Program-made: the position numbers and the translations under genes
Shown here: in pieces, positions 1 to 9,900 of the stretch
How positions within the stretch are numbered: the first letter of the stretch is position 1
Layout of the letters: every line of letters begins with the position of its first letter
From: Dehalococcoidia bacterium
GTDB taxonomy: Bacteria; Chloroflexota; Dehalococcoidia; GIF9; AB-539-J10
NCBI GenBank assembly: GCA_023229725.1
Contig: JALNYR010000029.1
Span: 1-21,107 of the forward strand
Reading direction: 5' to 3'
Length of the DNA: 21,107 nucleotides
The notes under the pieces: model-generated
What the model saw: the letters and a program-made list of their open reading frames with translations, nothing else
Told to the model about the DNA's origin: nothing
The model's database searches: none

Positions 1-1855
1 TGTTGCTGAGAACGACGACGCCGGCATCCTGGAAGACCTCGGCGGCGCCCTTCGTCTCGATGGTTGGATAGATGCTGACCTCGTGCAGCTCCGCCTGCGG
101 CTCCATGTAGAGCCGCTCCAGCTCAGCGAAGACCTGCTGCAGGTTCAGGCGGTTCTCGGCGAGGATGAAGACCGACCGGTCGACGGCAGCCAGGCCGACC
201 CTGGCCCGCCCCTCGGTGGTGACATCGATGGTGACCTCGTCGCCGGGCTCGGCCTCGTCTGCGCTGAAGCCGACCTGAACCCGCTGCGGGTAGACGCCGG
301 CGACCTTAAACGGCAGGTAGTCCGCCGCGACTTCGCTGTTGGGCAACACCTGGTAGACAAGCAGCTTCGAGGACGGCGCCATCAGTGGCGTCGTCTCGAA
401 GGAGAACTCATCGTCCTTTGTGTGTCCGGAGAAGACGATGCGGTCGCGTGACACAACTTCGAAGTAGAAGTTGCGCGCCTCGGAGGTCGAGTGCACCCGG
501 AACGTCACCGTCTCTCCCACCTGCGCCACATCGTCGCTCACCTGCGTCACATGGATGAAATTGCCGGAGGGAGAGTAGGAGGACTGAATGACGCGGTCGA
601 CCTGCTTCCCTTCCGCCACCGCGGTCAGCGACAGCGCGACGGCGTCGGAAGGCGGCTTCAGCTCGAACGTCGCGAGGCCGTTCTTCGTCGTGACGTCGTC
701 CTTCACGGTCTTGATGTCCTTGTACTCCGAGTCAAGGTACGTCACCTCGAGCTGGACCCGCGTCTCGACCGGCCGGCTGTCGGGCGTCTCGGTGACGACG
801 AGCACGTCGAACGCCAATCCCGGCTTGAAGACCGCCCCTTCGGGGATGAGGATGAGGTTAACGGGCGAGTCGGCCGCCGTGAGCAGCCTCGAGGTCCGTT
901 CCTGGTAGCCGGTGACGTCCTCCGTCACCGTGATGTCGAGCATGATGTTGCCCTGGCCTCCGGCCTCGGGCACTCCGGCGACATAGTCGACGGCCGGGAT
1001 GTCGAACTCCGCGCTGCCGTCGATGTCAGTTCTGAAGGTGGCGTAGGTCTCCCATTCTCCGACGTAGCGGGAGGCGACGATCTCCAGCTCGCCCTTCACG
1101 GGCTTGCCGAAGCTGTACTCGGCCGACACCTCGCCACGAACACGCTCGCTGACGAGGAACCATTCACGTGACAGGTCGACGCTGACCTCGTACTTCGGCA
1201 GGACGTAGCGCTCGACGCGGACGTCGAGCTGCGTCTTCGCCTTGCCGGTCTCGGCCGTCAGCTTCCACGTGCCGAGGTTCGGCTCGGTGGACAGCGGCAG
1301 GTCGAGCGTGGCCATGCCGTACTCATCGGTTGCCACCTCGGACCGGAAGACCTTGATGCCCTTCGCGTCCAGCACCCCAACCGTCACGTTTTCGCGCGAC
1401 GGTTTCAGCTCCGCGTCGAGCGTCATGACACGCATCAGGATGGTCTGTCCGGGCTTGTAGATGGGCTTGTCGGTCTCGAGGAAGACGACGAGAGGACTGT
1501 CGATGCGCACGGAAGCGCGTTCCTCGAAGTCGGTACCTTTCACAACGACGGTGTAGTCGCCTTCTTCGACAACAGGCACGGCCAACTCCACGGCGCCGTT
1601 GCCGTCGACAATCGCCTGTTCGCTCGCAATCTCGTTGTTGCCGTCGAGCAGCCGGACTTCGACGCGGTCGCGCACCGGCCCGTCGGAGCCATACAGGTTG
1701 CATGATACCGATGCGGTGCTGCCGGCGTGCAGAGACTGAGGCACGAGCACTACGTACCCCTCGGCCGCCTGGACGGTGCCGCAGCCGATAGCGGCCGGCA
1801 ACACGAGCGCAGTGATGAGCAGTGCCGCAAGAAGCGAAGACCACGTGCGTTTCAT
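1..1855 (-). CDS. alpha-2-macroglobulin / thioester-protein-like lipoprotein, 3' end outside window
   Basis: The reading frame is open for 618 codons from the ATG at 1855 to the left edge, so only the N-terminal part is seen. Residues 1-25 form a lipoprotein-type signal peptide (hydrophobic stretch ending LPAAIGC, probable lipidated Cys25). An MG1-like beta domain follows (YVVLVPQSLHAGS). The hallmark TDKPIYKPGQT lies at residues 128-138, the same motif found in MG2 of animal macroglobulins and complement. GLAAVDRSVFIL near residue 556 matches the MG6 signature, and the last visible residues (EVFQDAGVVVLSN) resemble the stretch before the bait region. The bait region, thioester domain and receptor-binding domain would lie beyond the edge. 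The family traps proteases; bacterial members are usually envelope-anchored. ATG 1855 is preferred over ATG 1861 because GGAGG lies 6 nt upstream of 1855 but directly abuts 1861. Family call is secure; trap activity is inferred. Confidence 0.9.
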   Translation of the reverse strand, partial: MKRTWSSLLAALLITALVLPAAIGCGTVQAAEGYVVLVPQSLHAGSTASVSCNLYGSDGPVRDRVEVRLLDGNNEIASEQAIVDGNGAVELAVPVVEEGDYTVVVKGTDFEERASVRIDSPLVVFLETDKPIYKPGQTILMRVMTLDAELKPSRENVTVGVLDAKGIKVFRSEVATDEYGMATLDLPLSTEPNLGTWKLTAETGKAKTQLDVRVERYVLPKYEVSVDLSREWFLVSERVRGEVSAEYSFGKPVKGELEIVASRYVGEWETYATFRTDIDGSAEFDIPAVDYVAGVPEAGGQGNIMLDITVTEDVTGYQERTSRLLTAADSPVNLILIPEGAVFKPGLAFDVLVVTETPDSRPVETRVQLEVTYLDSEYKDIKTVKDDVTTKNGLATFELKPPSDAVALSLTAVAEGKQVDRVIQSSYSPSGNFIHVTQVSDDVAQVGETVTFRVHSTSEARNFYFEVVSRDRIVFSGHTKDDEFSFETTPLMAPSSKLLVYQVLPNSEVAADYLPFKVAGVYPQRVQVGFSADEAEPGDEVTIDVTTEGRARVGLAAVDRSVFILAENRLNLQQVFAELERLYMEPQAELHEVSIYPTIETKGAAEVFQDAGVVVLSN

Positions 1856-1915
1856 CGTCATCCTCCCTCGAGACATCCCTCAGAAGGCCCCGTTGGGCCG
1901 GACGTCTGTTACGAG

Positions 1916-1944
1916 GTTATACGTCGGCGGAGGGAGAGTGTCAC
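1916..1944 (-). promoter_or_regulatory. sigma70-like promoter for the macroglobulin gene
   Basis: On the minus strand GTGACA (-35, 1939-1944) is followed after exactly 17 bp by TATAAC (-10, 1916-1921); each matches consensus at 5 of 6 positions. Transcription would start near 1908, giving a leader of about 50 nt. That leader contains a small hairpin, GGCCC/GGGCC with a CGTT loop at 1886-1899, and the GGAGG ribosome site. The spacing and match are good for such GC-rich DNA. It means the macroglobulin gene can be transcribed independently of the kinase gene upstream. Confidence 0.6.
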
Positions 1945-2169
1945 AGGCGAGGGGAGGGGCCGCACGGTTGGCGCGGGCGGGCGTCGCGCATCGGACAGCC
2001 GGTACGTGGCATTGTTCTGGTACTCGTCCCGGCTGCCTGAGGAGCCGCAGCCCGGCGTCGGGCTCGACGGCGAGACAACCACGTGGATTCGCTCGTGTCT
2101 GGCGAAGCCGGAGCACCCGGGGTAGTGCGCCCACAATCGGGAGCGTCTGGTCGGCGCGCTGCCCCGCGG
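1945..2169. other. non-coding stretch between kinase and macroglobulin genes
   Basis: Together with its flanks this forms a 362-bp gap between the macroglobulin start and the kinase stop. I see no convincing gene: short frames on both strands are arginine/proline/alanine-rich and look like GC-rich shadows. One perfect 6-bp hairpin with a 4-nt loop is visible (AGCCCG/CGGGCT, 2049-2064), without a T tract on either side. Confidence 0.5.
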
Positions 2170-2193
2170 CCGACCGCCGGAGTCCGGCGTCGG
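2170..2193 (-). terminator. terminator-like hairpin after the nine-PAS kinase gene
   Basis: CCGA and CGCCGG pair with CCGGCG and TCGG around an AGT loop, with a single bulged C at 2174, giving a 10-bp stem. It begins 25 nt past the kinase stop codon at 2218. No T tract follows on the minus strand, so this is not a canonical intrinsic terminator. It could act with Rho or only protect the 3' end. Confidence 0.4.
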
Positions 2194-2217
2194 GCGCGCC
2201 TCAGAACCATCGGCCGG

Positions 2218-5200
2218 CTACTCCGCGGGTAGAACGACGCGAACCGTCGTGCCGCCGCCCTTCTTCCCCGAGATCTCGACGCTGCCGCCGAATGGCCGGA
2301 CGCGTTCGCGCATGCCGATGAGGCCGAGCGACAACGGGCTGGACGCCTGTTCCGGGGTGATGCCGACGCCATCGTCTGCGACGGTCAGGACATATGAGCC
2401 ACCCTCCCGCACGAAGTCGACCGTGACCTTCTTCGCCTTCGCGTGCCTTGCAACGTTCGTCAGAAGTTCCTGCAACACGCGGAATACCGCCGTCGAGCGG
2501 CCGCGGTCGAGCCCGGCATCATCGGCGCCGGCGGCCAGCCGGCACTGGATGCCAGTGCGCTCGCCGAACTTGGCGAGCTCCCATTCCATCGCCGCGACGA
2601 GGCCGACGTCATCGAGTATGCCGGGGCGCAGTTCGGACGAAATCCTGCGTACATCGTCCGTAGTGTCATCCAGCAGCTTCATCATCTGGTTCAACTTCTC
2701 GGGCGATATGTCTGCATGCTGCTCGGTCGCACGCTGCACGCCGTCGAGGTCGAACTTGAGCGCCGTCAGCGCCTGGCCGAGTTGATCATGGAGTTCGCGC
2801 GCGATGCCGGTACGCTCCTCCTCGCGGGCTGCTTCGAGACGGCCGGCCAGCATGCGGAGCTCTTCCTCGGAGCGGCGCAACTCGTCCTCAGTCTCCTTTC
2901 GCTGCGTAACGTCGAGGAACTCCGAGATGACGACTGTCTCACCGTGAAGCGGCACGAGAGCGGACGTGAGGCTGACGTACAGCGGCGAGCCGTCCTTCCG
3001 CCGGAACTCCAGTTCCTCTCCTCGAACGAAACCGTCGCGGATTCCCTGCGCCAGCACCCTCTCACGCTCATCCAGACTGGCATACACATCCGGCACGTGC
3101 AGTCGCAGCAGCTCCTCCCTGGTGTACCCGATCATCTGCAGGAAGACATCGTTCACATCGAGGAACGTACCATCGGTCCGCGTCACGGTGAAGCCCAGTC
3201 CGGTATGCTCGACCAGCGCGCGGAAGCGCAGCTCGGACTCGCGTAGCGCCTGCTCGGCCCGCTTGCGTTTGGTGATGTCGCGGCACACGCAGAAGATGAG
3301 TTTCCGCCCACTGAACACGGCCGCGTTGGTGCTGATCTCGACGTCATAGACAGTGCCATCTTTGCGCCGGTGCTGTGTCTCGAAGTGGTCGCCGGACTCG
3401 TCAACTGTCCGAATCATCTCCTGCAGCCTGTCCGGGGGAGTCGGGACATCCCAATCCCGGACGTGAAGCTGCAGCACCTCTTCGGGAGTGTAGCCGAGCA
3501 TCTCGGCGAAGCGCCGATTCGTCTCGACGGCCCTACCGTCCTGGTCGAGGACAACGATGCCGTCGCGCGACTGCTCCACCAGGATGCGCCTCCGGGTCAG
3601 TTCATCGGCCAGCGCCTGCTCGGCGCGCTTGCGCTCGGTAATGTCGCGGGCCACGCCCTGGTAGGCAATGATGCGCCCGGCTTCATCCTTGCGCGCCACG
3701 ACAGAACGCTGGCAGATGATGACCGAGCCATCTTTCCTCTTGTTCCGCACCTCGTCTTCGACCCACCCTGTCTCAACGAGCCTCCTGATGTAGACCTCGC
3801 GGTCGGCAGGGTCGACATACAAATCAGCCGGGTTCAGCCGCGCCGCCTCTTCTCTCGTGTAGCCGAACAGGTTGAGCCACGCCTGGTTCACCTCGTGGCC
3901 GGTTCCGTCCGGGCGAATGGACCAGATGGCGTCGAGCGATTGCTCGAAGAGCGCACGGTGCTTTTCTTCGCTCTCGCGCAGCGCCTGCTCGGCGCGTCGC
4001 TGCTCGGTGACATCGCGGTTCACGCCCTGGTAAGCGACAACGCGCCCCGTTTCGTCTCTGCGCGCGACCACGGCGCGCTCAGTCGTGATGATGGTGCCAT
4101 CCTTGCGCCTGAGCCGAACCTCGTCCCGCACGAAGCCGTGCTCCTCCATCTGCCGCACAAAGTCAGCGCGGCCGGAAGGTTCGGCATACAGGTCGGCCGC
4201 ATTCAGGTGCTCGAGGTCCTCTCTGGAGTAACCGAACATGTCGAGCCACGCATGGTTCACCTCGTGGCCGGTGCCATCCGGCCTCAGAATCCAGGTGGCG
4301 TCGAGGGACTGCTCGAAGAGCTGGCGGAACTTCTCCTCGCTCCGGCGCAGGGCGAGCTCAGCATTGCGCAGAGCGGTGATGTCCCGGACAACGCCCTGGA
4401 AGGCGACGACCTTGCCCGACGCGTCCCGGCGGACTGTAGCCACCCGCTGGCACAGAAATGCCGTCCCGTCCTTCTTCTTCAGCCAGACTTCGTCCCTGAC
4501 CGCGCCCTTCTCCTGCATCGTGCGCACGTACGATTCCCGATCCGCCGGGTTCACGTAAACGTCAGACACGTTCATCCCGGCGGCATCTTCCGCCGCGTAG
4601 CCGAACAGGTCCATCCACGCCCGGTTGGCCAGCATGCCGGTGCCATCCGGTGCGTTCTCGAAGATGGCGTCGATGGACTGCTCGTAGATAGCCCTGAATC
4701 GCTGCTCGCTCAGTTGCAGCGCGCGCTCCGTGGCTCGCCGTTCGGTGACGTCTTCGCCCGAGCTGAGCGTTCCGGTCGGCCGGCCGGCGGCATCGCGCAG
4801 CACGGCGTTGTGCCAGGCGAAAGTCCGCCTGCCGCCCGATGCGGTGACGATATCGTTCTCGACGTGTTCATGCGGCTCGGCCTTGCCTGCCATGATATCG
4901 TTGAAGACAGACCGCACGTAGTCCCGCTGCTCCTCCGGCACACACGTATCTATCCAGCTGCATCCGATGAGGTCCTTCGCCTCGGCGCCAAGCATCTCGG
5001 CGCCGCGACGGTTGAGCAGGGCGATTTTCCCATCCGCGTCCATGACGACGAGCATGACAGCCGCGACATCGAGGTACCCTTGAGCGCGGTCGCGTTCGGC
5101 CTTCAGCGCCGCCTCGGCCTGCTTCCGCTCGCTGATGTCGCGCACCACCGCAAGGACAACCATGTGCCCGCCCGACTCCACGAGACGAGCCCGGACTTCG

Positions 5201-6825
5201 ACGGGCATGACTCTCCCGTCCCTACAGCGGTGGCCGCCTTCAAAGGCGAGCGAGCGCCGATTCATCAGCTCCGCCATGTGGTCACGAAAACGCGCCGCGG
5301 ACTCTGCGTCATCCAGATCGCGCAGCGTCATGTGCATCAGTTCATCGCGCGTGTAGCCGCGCTGAGCAGCCGCCGCCTCGTTCACGTAGAGGAGCTTGCC
5401 CTTGAAGTCGTGCAGAAAGACGGCGTCGTTGGCCAGGTCAAGCAATGCGCCCCGCAGTCGCAGCTCGGCTTCGTCAGCCTTGCGTCTTGTCACGTCCCGG
5501 CACACACTGAGGAATAGCGTCCGGCCGCGCGATTCGATCGTCCTGGAACGAACCTCCACCTGGACCCGGCTCCCGTCTTTGCGAACGTACGTGGTCTCAA
5601 AATCGAGGCCGCCGTCGCGCTGCATTGCCGTGATGCGGGACGGCACGAGTTCAGCACCCTCGCGCGTGTTCAACCGGCGTACGTTCATGCCGACAAGCTC
5701 GTGCATGTCGTAGCCCGTGAGCTCGGACGTGGCGCGATTGGCGAAGACGATCTCGCCTCCGGGGTCGACGAGGAAGACAGCGTCCTGGGCAACATCGAGA
5801 AGCTGTCCCCTCAGCTTCAGTTCCTCTTCGGATTGCATCCGCGACGTGACGTCACGGACAATCGTCTGATACTCGAGCGTTCGGCCGCCGGCGTCCTTGC
5901 GCAGCCAGATGGTCAGGAGACAATCGAGAACCCGCCCGTCCTTCGTCCGCAGTCTCACCGGCTCGTCGTAGAGATGTCCCTGTCGTTCCGTCTTGCCGAT
6001 GACAGGGCCACGGTCAGCCGGATTCGCGTAGAGGACCTTCACATGCTGGCCCTCCAGTTCATCGACCCCGTAGCCGAAAAGCGCGCGCGCAGCGCTGTTC
6101 ACGGCGCGTATCACGCCATCGGGAGCGACAAGGAAATTGGCGTCCGGTGACTGCTCAAAGAGACTGCGATAGCGTTCCTCCTTCTCCTGAAGTTCCTCAT
6201 AGTTGCGCCGTTGCTGGGCGGAGAGGAGATAGGAGATGACCGCCAGCAGGCCGCAGACAACAGCGAGGTAAATCAGCGGACCGTACAGGACGGCGCTCCA
6301 GCTCATATGCGGAAAGAGGAACGGAACCGCCAGCACGGCGCCGAGAGAACAAGCGAGAACGACGAGCAGCAGCCATGGGGGCAGCAGCACCGCGCCGATA
6401 ACCACCGGCAGCACGAGATACGTCAGAAGGCCGGCGTCATTCCTGTGGAACACCGGTTCCATGGCACCCGTGAGGGTGAAGTAGCTGGAAGCAAGGATGC
6501 CGGCAAGCAGCAGGCCGACTGCGAGCACCGCGGCCGGCAGGTATCGTCCTCTCCGGTTCAGGAGTCCCGCGAGCACCACGGCGAGCGCGAACACCACTGA
6601 GACGCGAATCTCCGGATTGCTCCAGCCCGTCTGCCGCATGAGGTAGAAACGAAGGAACAGCGCCCAGGCGATGCCCCACACGAACAGCAGCAACAGCAGG
6701 GCCGAGAGGAGGCGAGAGCGACCACTCAGGTCGCTATCCTCCCGTCGAAGCGACCAGCTGCTCATGCGCCGCCGCAAACGTGGCAGCAGCCCCGTCGTCT
6801 TCCCGCCCTTATCTTGCTCCGTCAT
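2218..6825 (-). CDS. membrane sensor histidine kinase with nine PAS domains (NarL/HisKA_3 class)
   Basis: The protein has 1535 residues. About six transmembrane segments lie at 41-60, 75-90, 95-115, 132-150, 151-172 and 180-202; I do not recognise the domain as a named MASE family. Nine PAS/PAC units follow, starting near residues 217, 337, 457, 580, 707, 829, 950, 1078 and 1197, most ending in RDVT or RDIT. The HisKA_3 dimerisation domain carries the phospho-acceptor H1346 in IARELHDQLGQAL. The HATPase domain has N1457 (N box), a canonical DDGVG G1 box near 1484-1488 and GLIGMRERV at 1501-1509. Kinases of this class normally phosphorylate NarL/LuxR-type regulators, but none is in the window. 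PAS 5, 6 and 7 are very alike, a sign of internal duplication. It lies 97 bp downstream of a second kinase gene, probably at least partly co-transcribed. The start has a GGGGG stretch 4 nt upstream. The ligand is unknown. Confidence 0.95.
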   Translation of the reverse strand: MTEQDKGGKTTGLLPRLRRRMSSWSLRREDSDLSGRSRLLSALLLLLFVWGIAWALFLRFYLMRQTGWSNPEIRVSVVFALAVVLAGLLNRRGRYLPAAVLAVGLLLAGILASSYFTLTGAMEPVFHRNDAGLLTYLVLPVVIGAVLLPPWLLLVVLACSLGAVLAVPFLFPHMSWSAVLYGPLIYLAVVCGLLAVISYLLSAQQRRNYEELQEKEERYRSLFEQSPDANFLVAPDGVIRAVNSAARALFGYGVDELEGQHVKVLYANPADRGPVIGKTERQGHLYDEPVRLRTKDGRVLDCLLTIWLRKDAGGRTLEYQTIVRDVTSRMQSEEELKLRGQLLDVAQDAVFLVDPGGEIVFANRATSELTGYDMHELVGMNVRRLNTREGAELVPSRITAMQRDGGLDFETTYVRKDGSRVQVEVRSRTIESRGRTLFLSVCRDVTRRKADEAELRLRGALLDLANDAVFLHDFKGKLLYVNEAAAAQRGYTRDELMHMTLRDLDDAESAARFRDHMAELMNRRSLAFEGGHRCRDGRVMPVEVRARLVESGGHMVVLAVVRDISERKQAEAALKAERDRAQGYLDVAAVMLVVMDADGKIALLNRRGAEMLGAEAKDLIGCSWIDTCVPEEQRDYVRSVFNDIMAGKAEPHEHVENDIVTASGGRRTFAWHNAVLRDAAGRPTGTLSSGEDVTERRATERALQLSEQRFRAIYEQSIDAIFENAPDGTGMLANRAWMDLFGYAAEDAAGMNVSDVYVNPADRESYVRTMQEKGAVRDEVWLKKKDGTAFLCQRVATVRRDASGKVVAFQGVVRDITALRNAELALRRSEEKFRQLFEQSLDATWILRPDGTGHEVNHAWLDMFGYSREDLEHLNAADLYAEPSGRADFVRQMEEHGFVRDEVRLRRKDGTIITTERAVVARRDETGRVVAYQGVNRDVTEQRRAEQALRESEEKHRALFEQSLDAIWSIRPDGTGHEVNQAWLNLFGYTREEAARLNPADLYVDPADREVYIRRLVETGWVEDEVRNKRKDGSVIICQRSVVARKDEAGRIIAYQGVARDITERKRAEQALADELTRRRILVEQSRDGIVVLDQDGRAVETNRRFAEMLGYTPEEVLQLHVRDWDVPTPPDRLQEMIRTVDESGDHFETQHRRKDGTVYDVEISTNAAVFSGRKLIFCVCRDITKRKRAEQALRESELRFRALVEHTGLGFTVTRTDGTFLDVNDVFLQMIGYTREELLRLHVPDVYASLDERERVLAQGIRDGFVRGEELEFRRKDGSPLYVSLTSALVPLHGETVVISEFLDVTQRKETEDELRRSEEELRMLAGRLEAAREEERTGIARELHDQLGQALTALKFDLDGVQRATEQHADISPEKLNQMMKLLDDTTDDVRRISSELRPGILDDVGLVAAMEWELAKFGERTGIQCRLAAGADDAGLDRGRSTAVFRVLQELLTNVARHAKAKKVTVDFVREGGSYVLTVADDGVGITPEQASSPLSLGLIGMRERVRPFGGSVEISGKKGGGTTVRVVLPAE

Positions 6826-6874
6826 GCGGCCCCCAATCCCGGTTCAATCGCACCGTTCAACTGCCACCCGTCAT

Positions 6875-6897
6875 CCGCGCGGCACCGCGGCGCGCGG
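6875..6897 (-). other. hairpin in the inter-kinase gap
   Basis: CCGCGCG at 6875-6881 pairs perfectly with CGCGCGG at 6891-6897 around a 9-nt loop. It lies 26 nt after the stop codon of the MASE3 kinase and about 50 nt before the start of the nine-PAS kinase. There is no T tract. It may be a weak terminator, an mRNA processing or stability element, or simply a product of base composition. The remainder of the 97-bp gap holds no gene. Confidence 0.3.
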
Positions 6898-6922
6898 CCC
6901 CACATCCTGGACCGATATCCCG

Positions 6923-9900
6923 TCACTTCCGACTGAGAGGCGCGGTCACACGGAGGGAGGTACCGGCAGCGGGCGATGTGCTCACCGCAACCGAACCACC
7001 CCAGGACCGAACACGCTCGCGGATGCCGGCGAACTCCATTCCCTCTGCGCCGTCCTCCGCCGTACCGGCAGGTACGACGCCGTTGTCCGACACGCACAGC
7101 ACCGCGTGGCCGTCATCCCGCCCGAAATCCACCGTCACCTTCGTGGCGCCGGCGTGAAGGGCAACGTTGTCGAGCGCCTCCTGCAACACACGGAAGACGC
7201 CAAGCTCGGTACGCCGGTCCAGAAGGGTCACCTCCTCGACACGCCTCACCTCAATGTCGATGCCCCTCTTGCGCCGGAATTCCTCCGCCTGCCACTCGAT
7301 GGTAGCGGCAAGGCCAAGGTCCTCAAGCATCACCGGAACGAGGTCCGTGTAGAGCCGGCGAAGCCGAGCAATCGTGTCGTCGAGAAGGCTGAACATCACG
7401 TCGAGACTTGGACGGACCTCGACCAGCACATCCGGCGGCAACCTCCGTCGGCACGAGTCGACGTCCATCTTCATGACGGCCAGCGACTGTGCAATCTGGT
7501 CGTGCAGTTCCCATGCGACCTCGGCACGCTCTTCCTCGCGCGCGACATCGAGGCGCGCCGCCAGGTCCTGAAGCTCAGCATTCGACCTTACAAGTCGCTC
7601 CTGAGTCTCCTTAAGGTTGGTGATGTCCACGACAATGCCGGTGACGACGGACGGGCGACCGGATGCGTCGCGTTGCGTCACGCTGCCAACATCACGCAGC
7701 CAGCGATATAGCCCCGTCGCGGTACGCAGGCGATACTCCGCCTCGTAGCGTTCGGCCCTGCCTTCGAGGTGGTCGCGCATTGCCTGCATCGTCTTCTCAC
7801 TGTCGTCCGGATGCAGCAGTGCAGTGAAGTCCCGGTAGTGGGAGAAATCGGACGGACGGTGGCCGAGCATCGTGGCCTTGCGGGCGTCGAACAGCACATC
7901 ACCCGACGGCAGCGTCATCTGCCACCAGGCCAGGTTGCCGACGGACATCGCGCGTTCGAGACGCTCCGAAGCCTCACGGACGCGAGCTTCGGCCAGCTTC
8001 CGCTTGGAGATGTCGCGCACGGTTCCCTGCATGCCGACAAGCACGCCACCCACGTACACCTGGCTCGCATACAACTCCGCCCACAGATGCCGGCCATTGA
8101 CCAGCGTCACTTCGGCCGGGAACTCTCGCACCGGCTCGTGTGTTGTCGCCAGCTTCGTGAACAGCTCAACCGCCCAACCGGCGCTGTCAGGCGCAAGCAG
8201 CTCGCTGAACCCCTTCCCGATGGCATCCTTCGGAGCCATATCGAGCAGGTCGACGAGCGCGGGATTGGCAGACGTCAGCCGTCCCTCCAGGTCGAGCACA
8301 AAGACGCCCTCTATCGCCTCTTCGAACAGCCTGCGATAGCGCTCCTCCGACTCACGCAGGGCCCGCTCCGCCACCTTCCGCTCCGTCACATCCCGAGCGA
8401 TGCCGAGGATGAGCGGCCTGCCTTCGACATCTACCGGCTCCGTGCGTATCTCGACGACCACCGCACGGCCATCCTCCCGGACGAGCGTCAACTCATCCGG
8501 TCCGGTCGGCAGTCCCTGCATGCTCCTGCGGAGGAGAGCGGCCGCCGCCGGAACATCCTGAGGTCGCAGCAGCCCGGCATCGAGGTATGACTTGCCGAGC
8601 AACTCCTCCTTCCGGTAGCCGACCAGGTCCTCCGCGGCGCGATTCGCATCGACAAATCTCCCGTCCAGGTCACTGAGGTAGTAGCCGTCCGGAGCGCGGT
8701 CGAACAGAAGCTGCAGACGTTGTCTCGAGGCCGCGAGCGCTTGCTCAGCCGCTCGCTGCTCCGTCACGTCCTCGCCAGAGCTGAGCATGCCGACAACCGC
8801 TCCTGACTCATCGCGCAGCACGGAGTTGTGCCAGGCAATCGTTCGTTCTCCGCCCTGACGGGTGAGCACCGGTCCTTCGCTTCGCTCCGCGGTCTCCGTC
8901 CTTCCCTCCATGAGGGAGGCGAACAGCTCGAGCGCCTTTCCCCGGCGCGAATCGGGGAGGAAGTCGCGGAACCAGTCCCGGCCCACGATCTCGTCTACAG
9001 GCAGGCCGAGTACCTCAGCGCCCTTGCGGTTGATGAGCTGGATCCGGCCGTCGCGGCCAACCACAATGAGCACGACATCGGCGACGTCGAGGTAGCGCTG
9101 CGCACGGTCGCGCTCCTGCGCCAGGTCACGGAAGAGCGACGCGATGGGGCTCACAAGGCTCGTCACGACCACCGCCCGGTACACCAGGTAGAAGGATGCC
9201 GCCTTCAGCAGATGACCGGCGGCATTGGCGATGCCGTAGGCGTCGGCGTAGAGCGTGAACGTCATCTCGGCGGCGATTCCGGCAATGATGCCTGCCGCCA
9301 GGAAGCGGAAGACCCTCGGCTCGAACGCCGCACGGCGCCTGTAGAGGAAGCCGACCGCTGCCAGCAGCACGGCGGAGATGACGTACTCACTCACCACCTT
9401 GAAGGGTGTGAGTCCCTGCCCCTCGACGAAGCACTCCGGGAAAACGCCGAGACGGCATACGGAGAGCAGGCCGAAGCCCGTCACGAGCGAGAACGCGACG
9501 AACGCACGGGCCGGTCGGAGCCGGCGCGTCAGGAACAGCGGCGCCAGCAGCAGCGAGAACGCTTCAAGGTACCGCGCGAGGACCCAGAACTGCGCCGGTT
9601 CGTCGGTCGTGTACCCGGGAAAGACTCCCATGCCGCGGTATGCCAGTGTGTGGAAGATGCCGACGGCCGCAACGAAGAGATAGGCGATGCCGAGGAAGAG
9701 GAGGAAGTGATTGGAGACCCACCGGCGCGTGTTCCAGGCGACAACGAAGATGGCGAAACAGACGACGACGCCGAACAGCTCGATGACGCCGTGGAAGAGG
9801 AGATAGTTCGAGCGGCTGAGGAGGTAGAGCAGCACGCCGACAGCGGTGGCGGCGGCGGCGTTCAACGCAAGCCTAACGGGACGGCAGGTGTCTCGCCGCT

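Noticed and set aside
3370..5517. 715-codon open frame on the plus strand
   Set aside because: It lies wholly antisense to the nine-PAS kinase. Its repeated sequence mirrors the PAS repeats, and it has no recognisable domain. High GC with few stop codons explains it.
6842..6860. Direct repeat GTTCAA spaced 13 bp apart upstream of the nine-PAS kinase
   Set aside because: Six-base repeats of this kind are expected by chance and no promoter elements accompany them.
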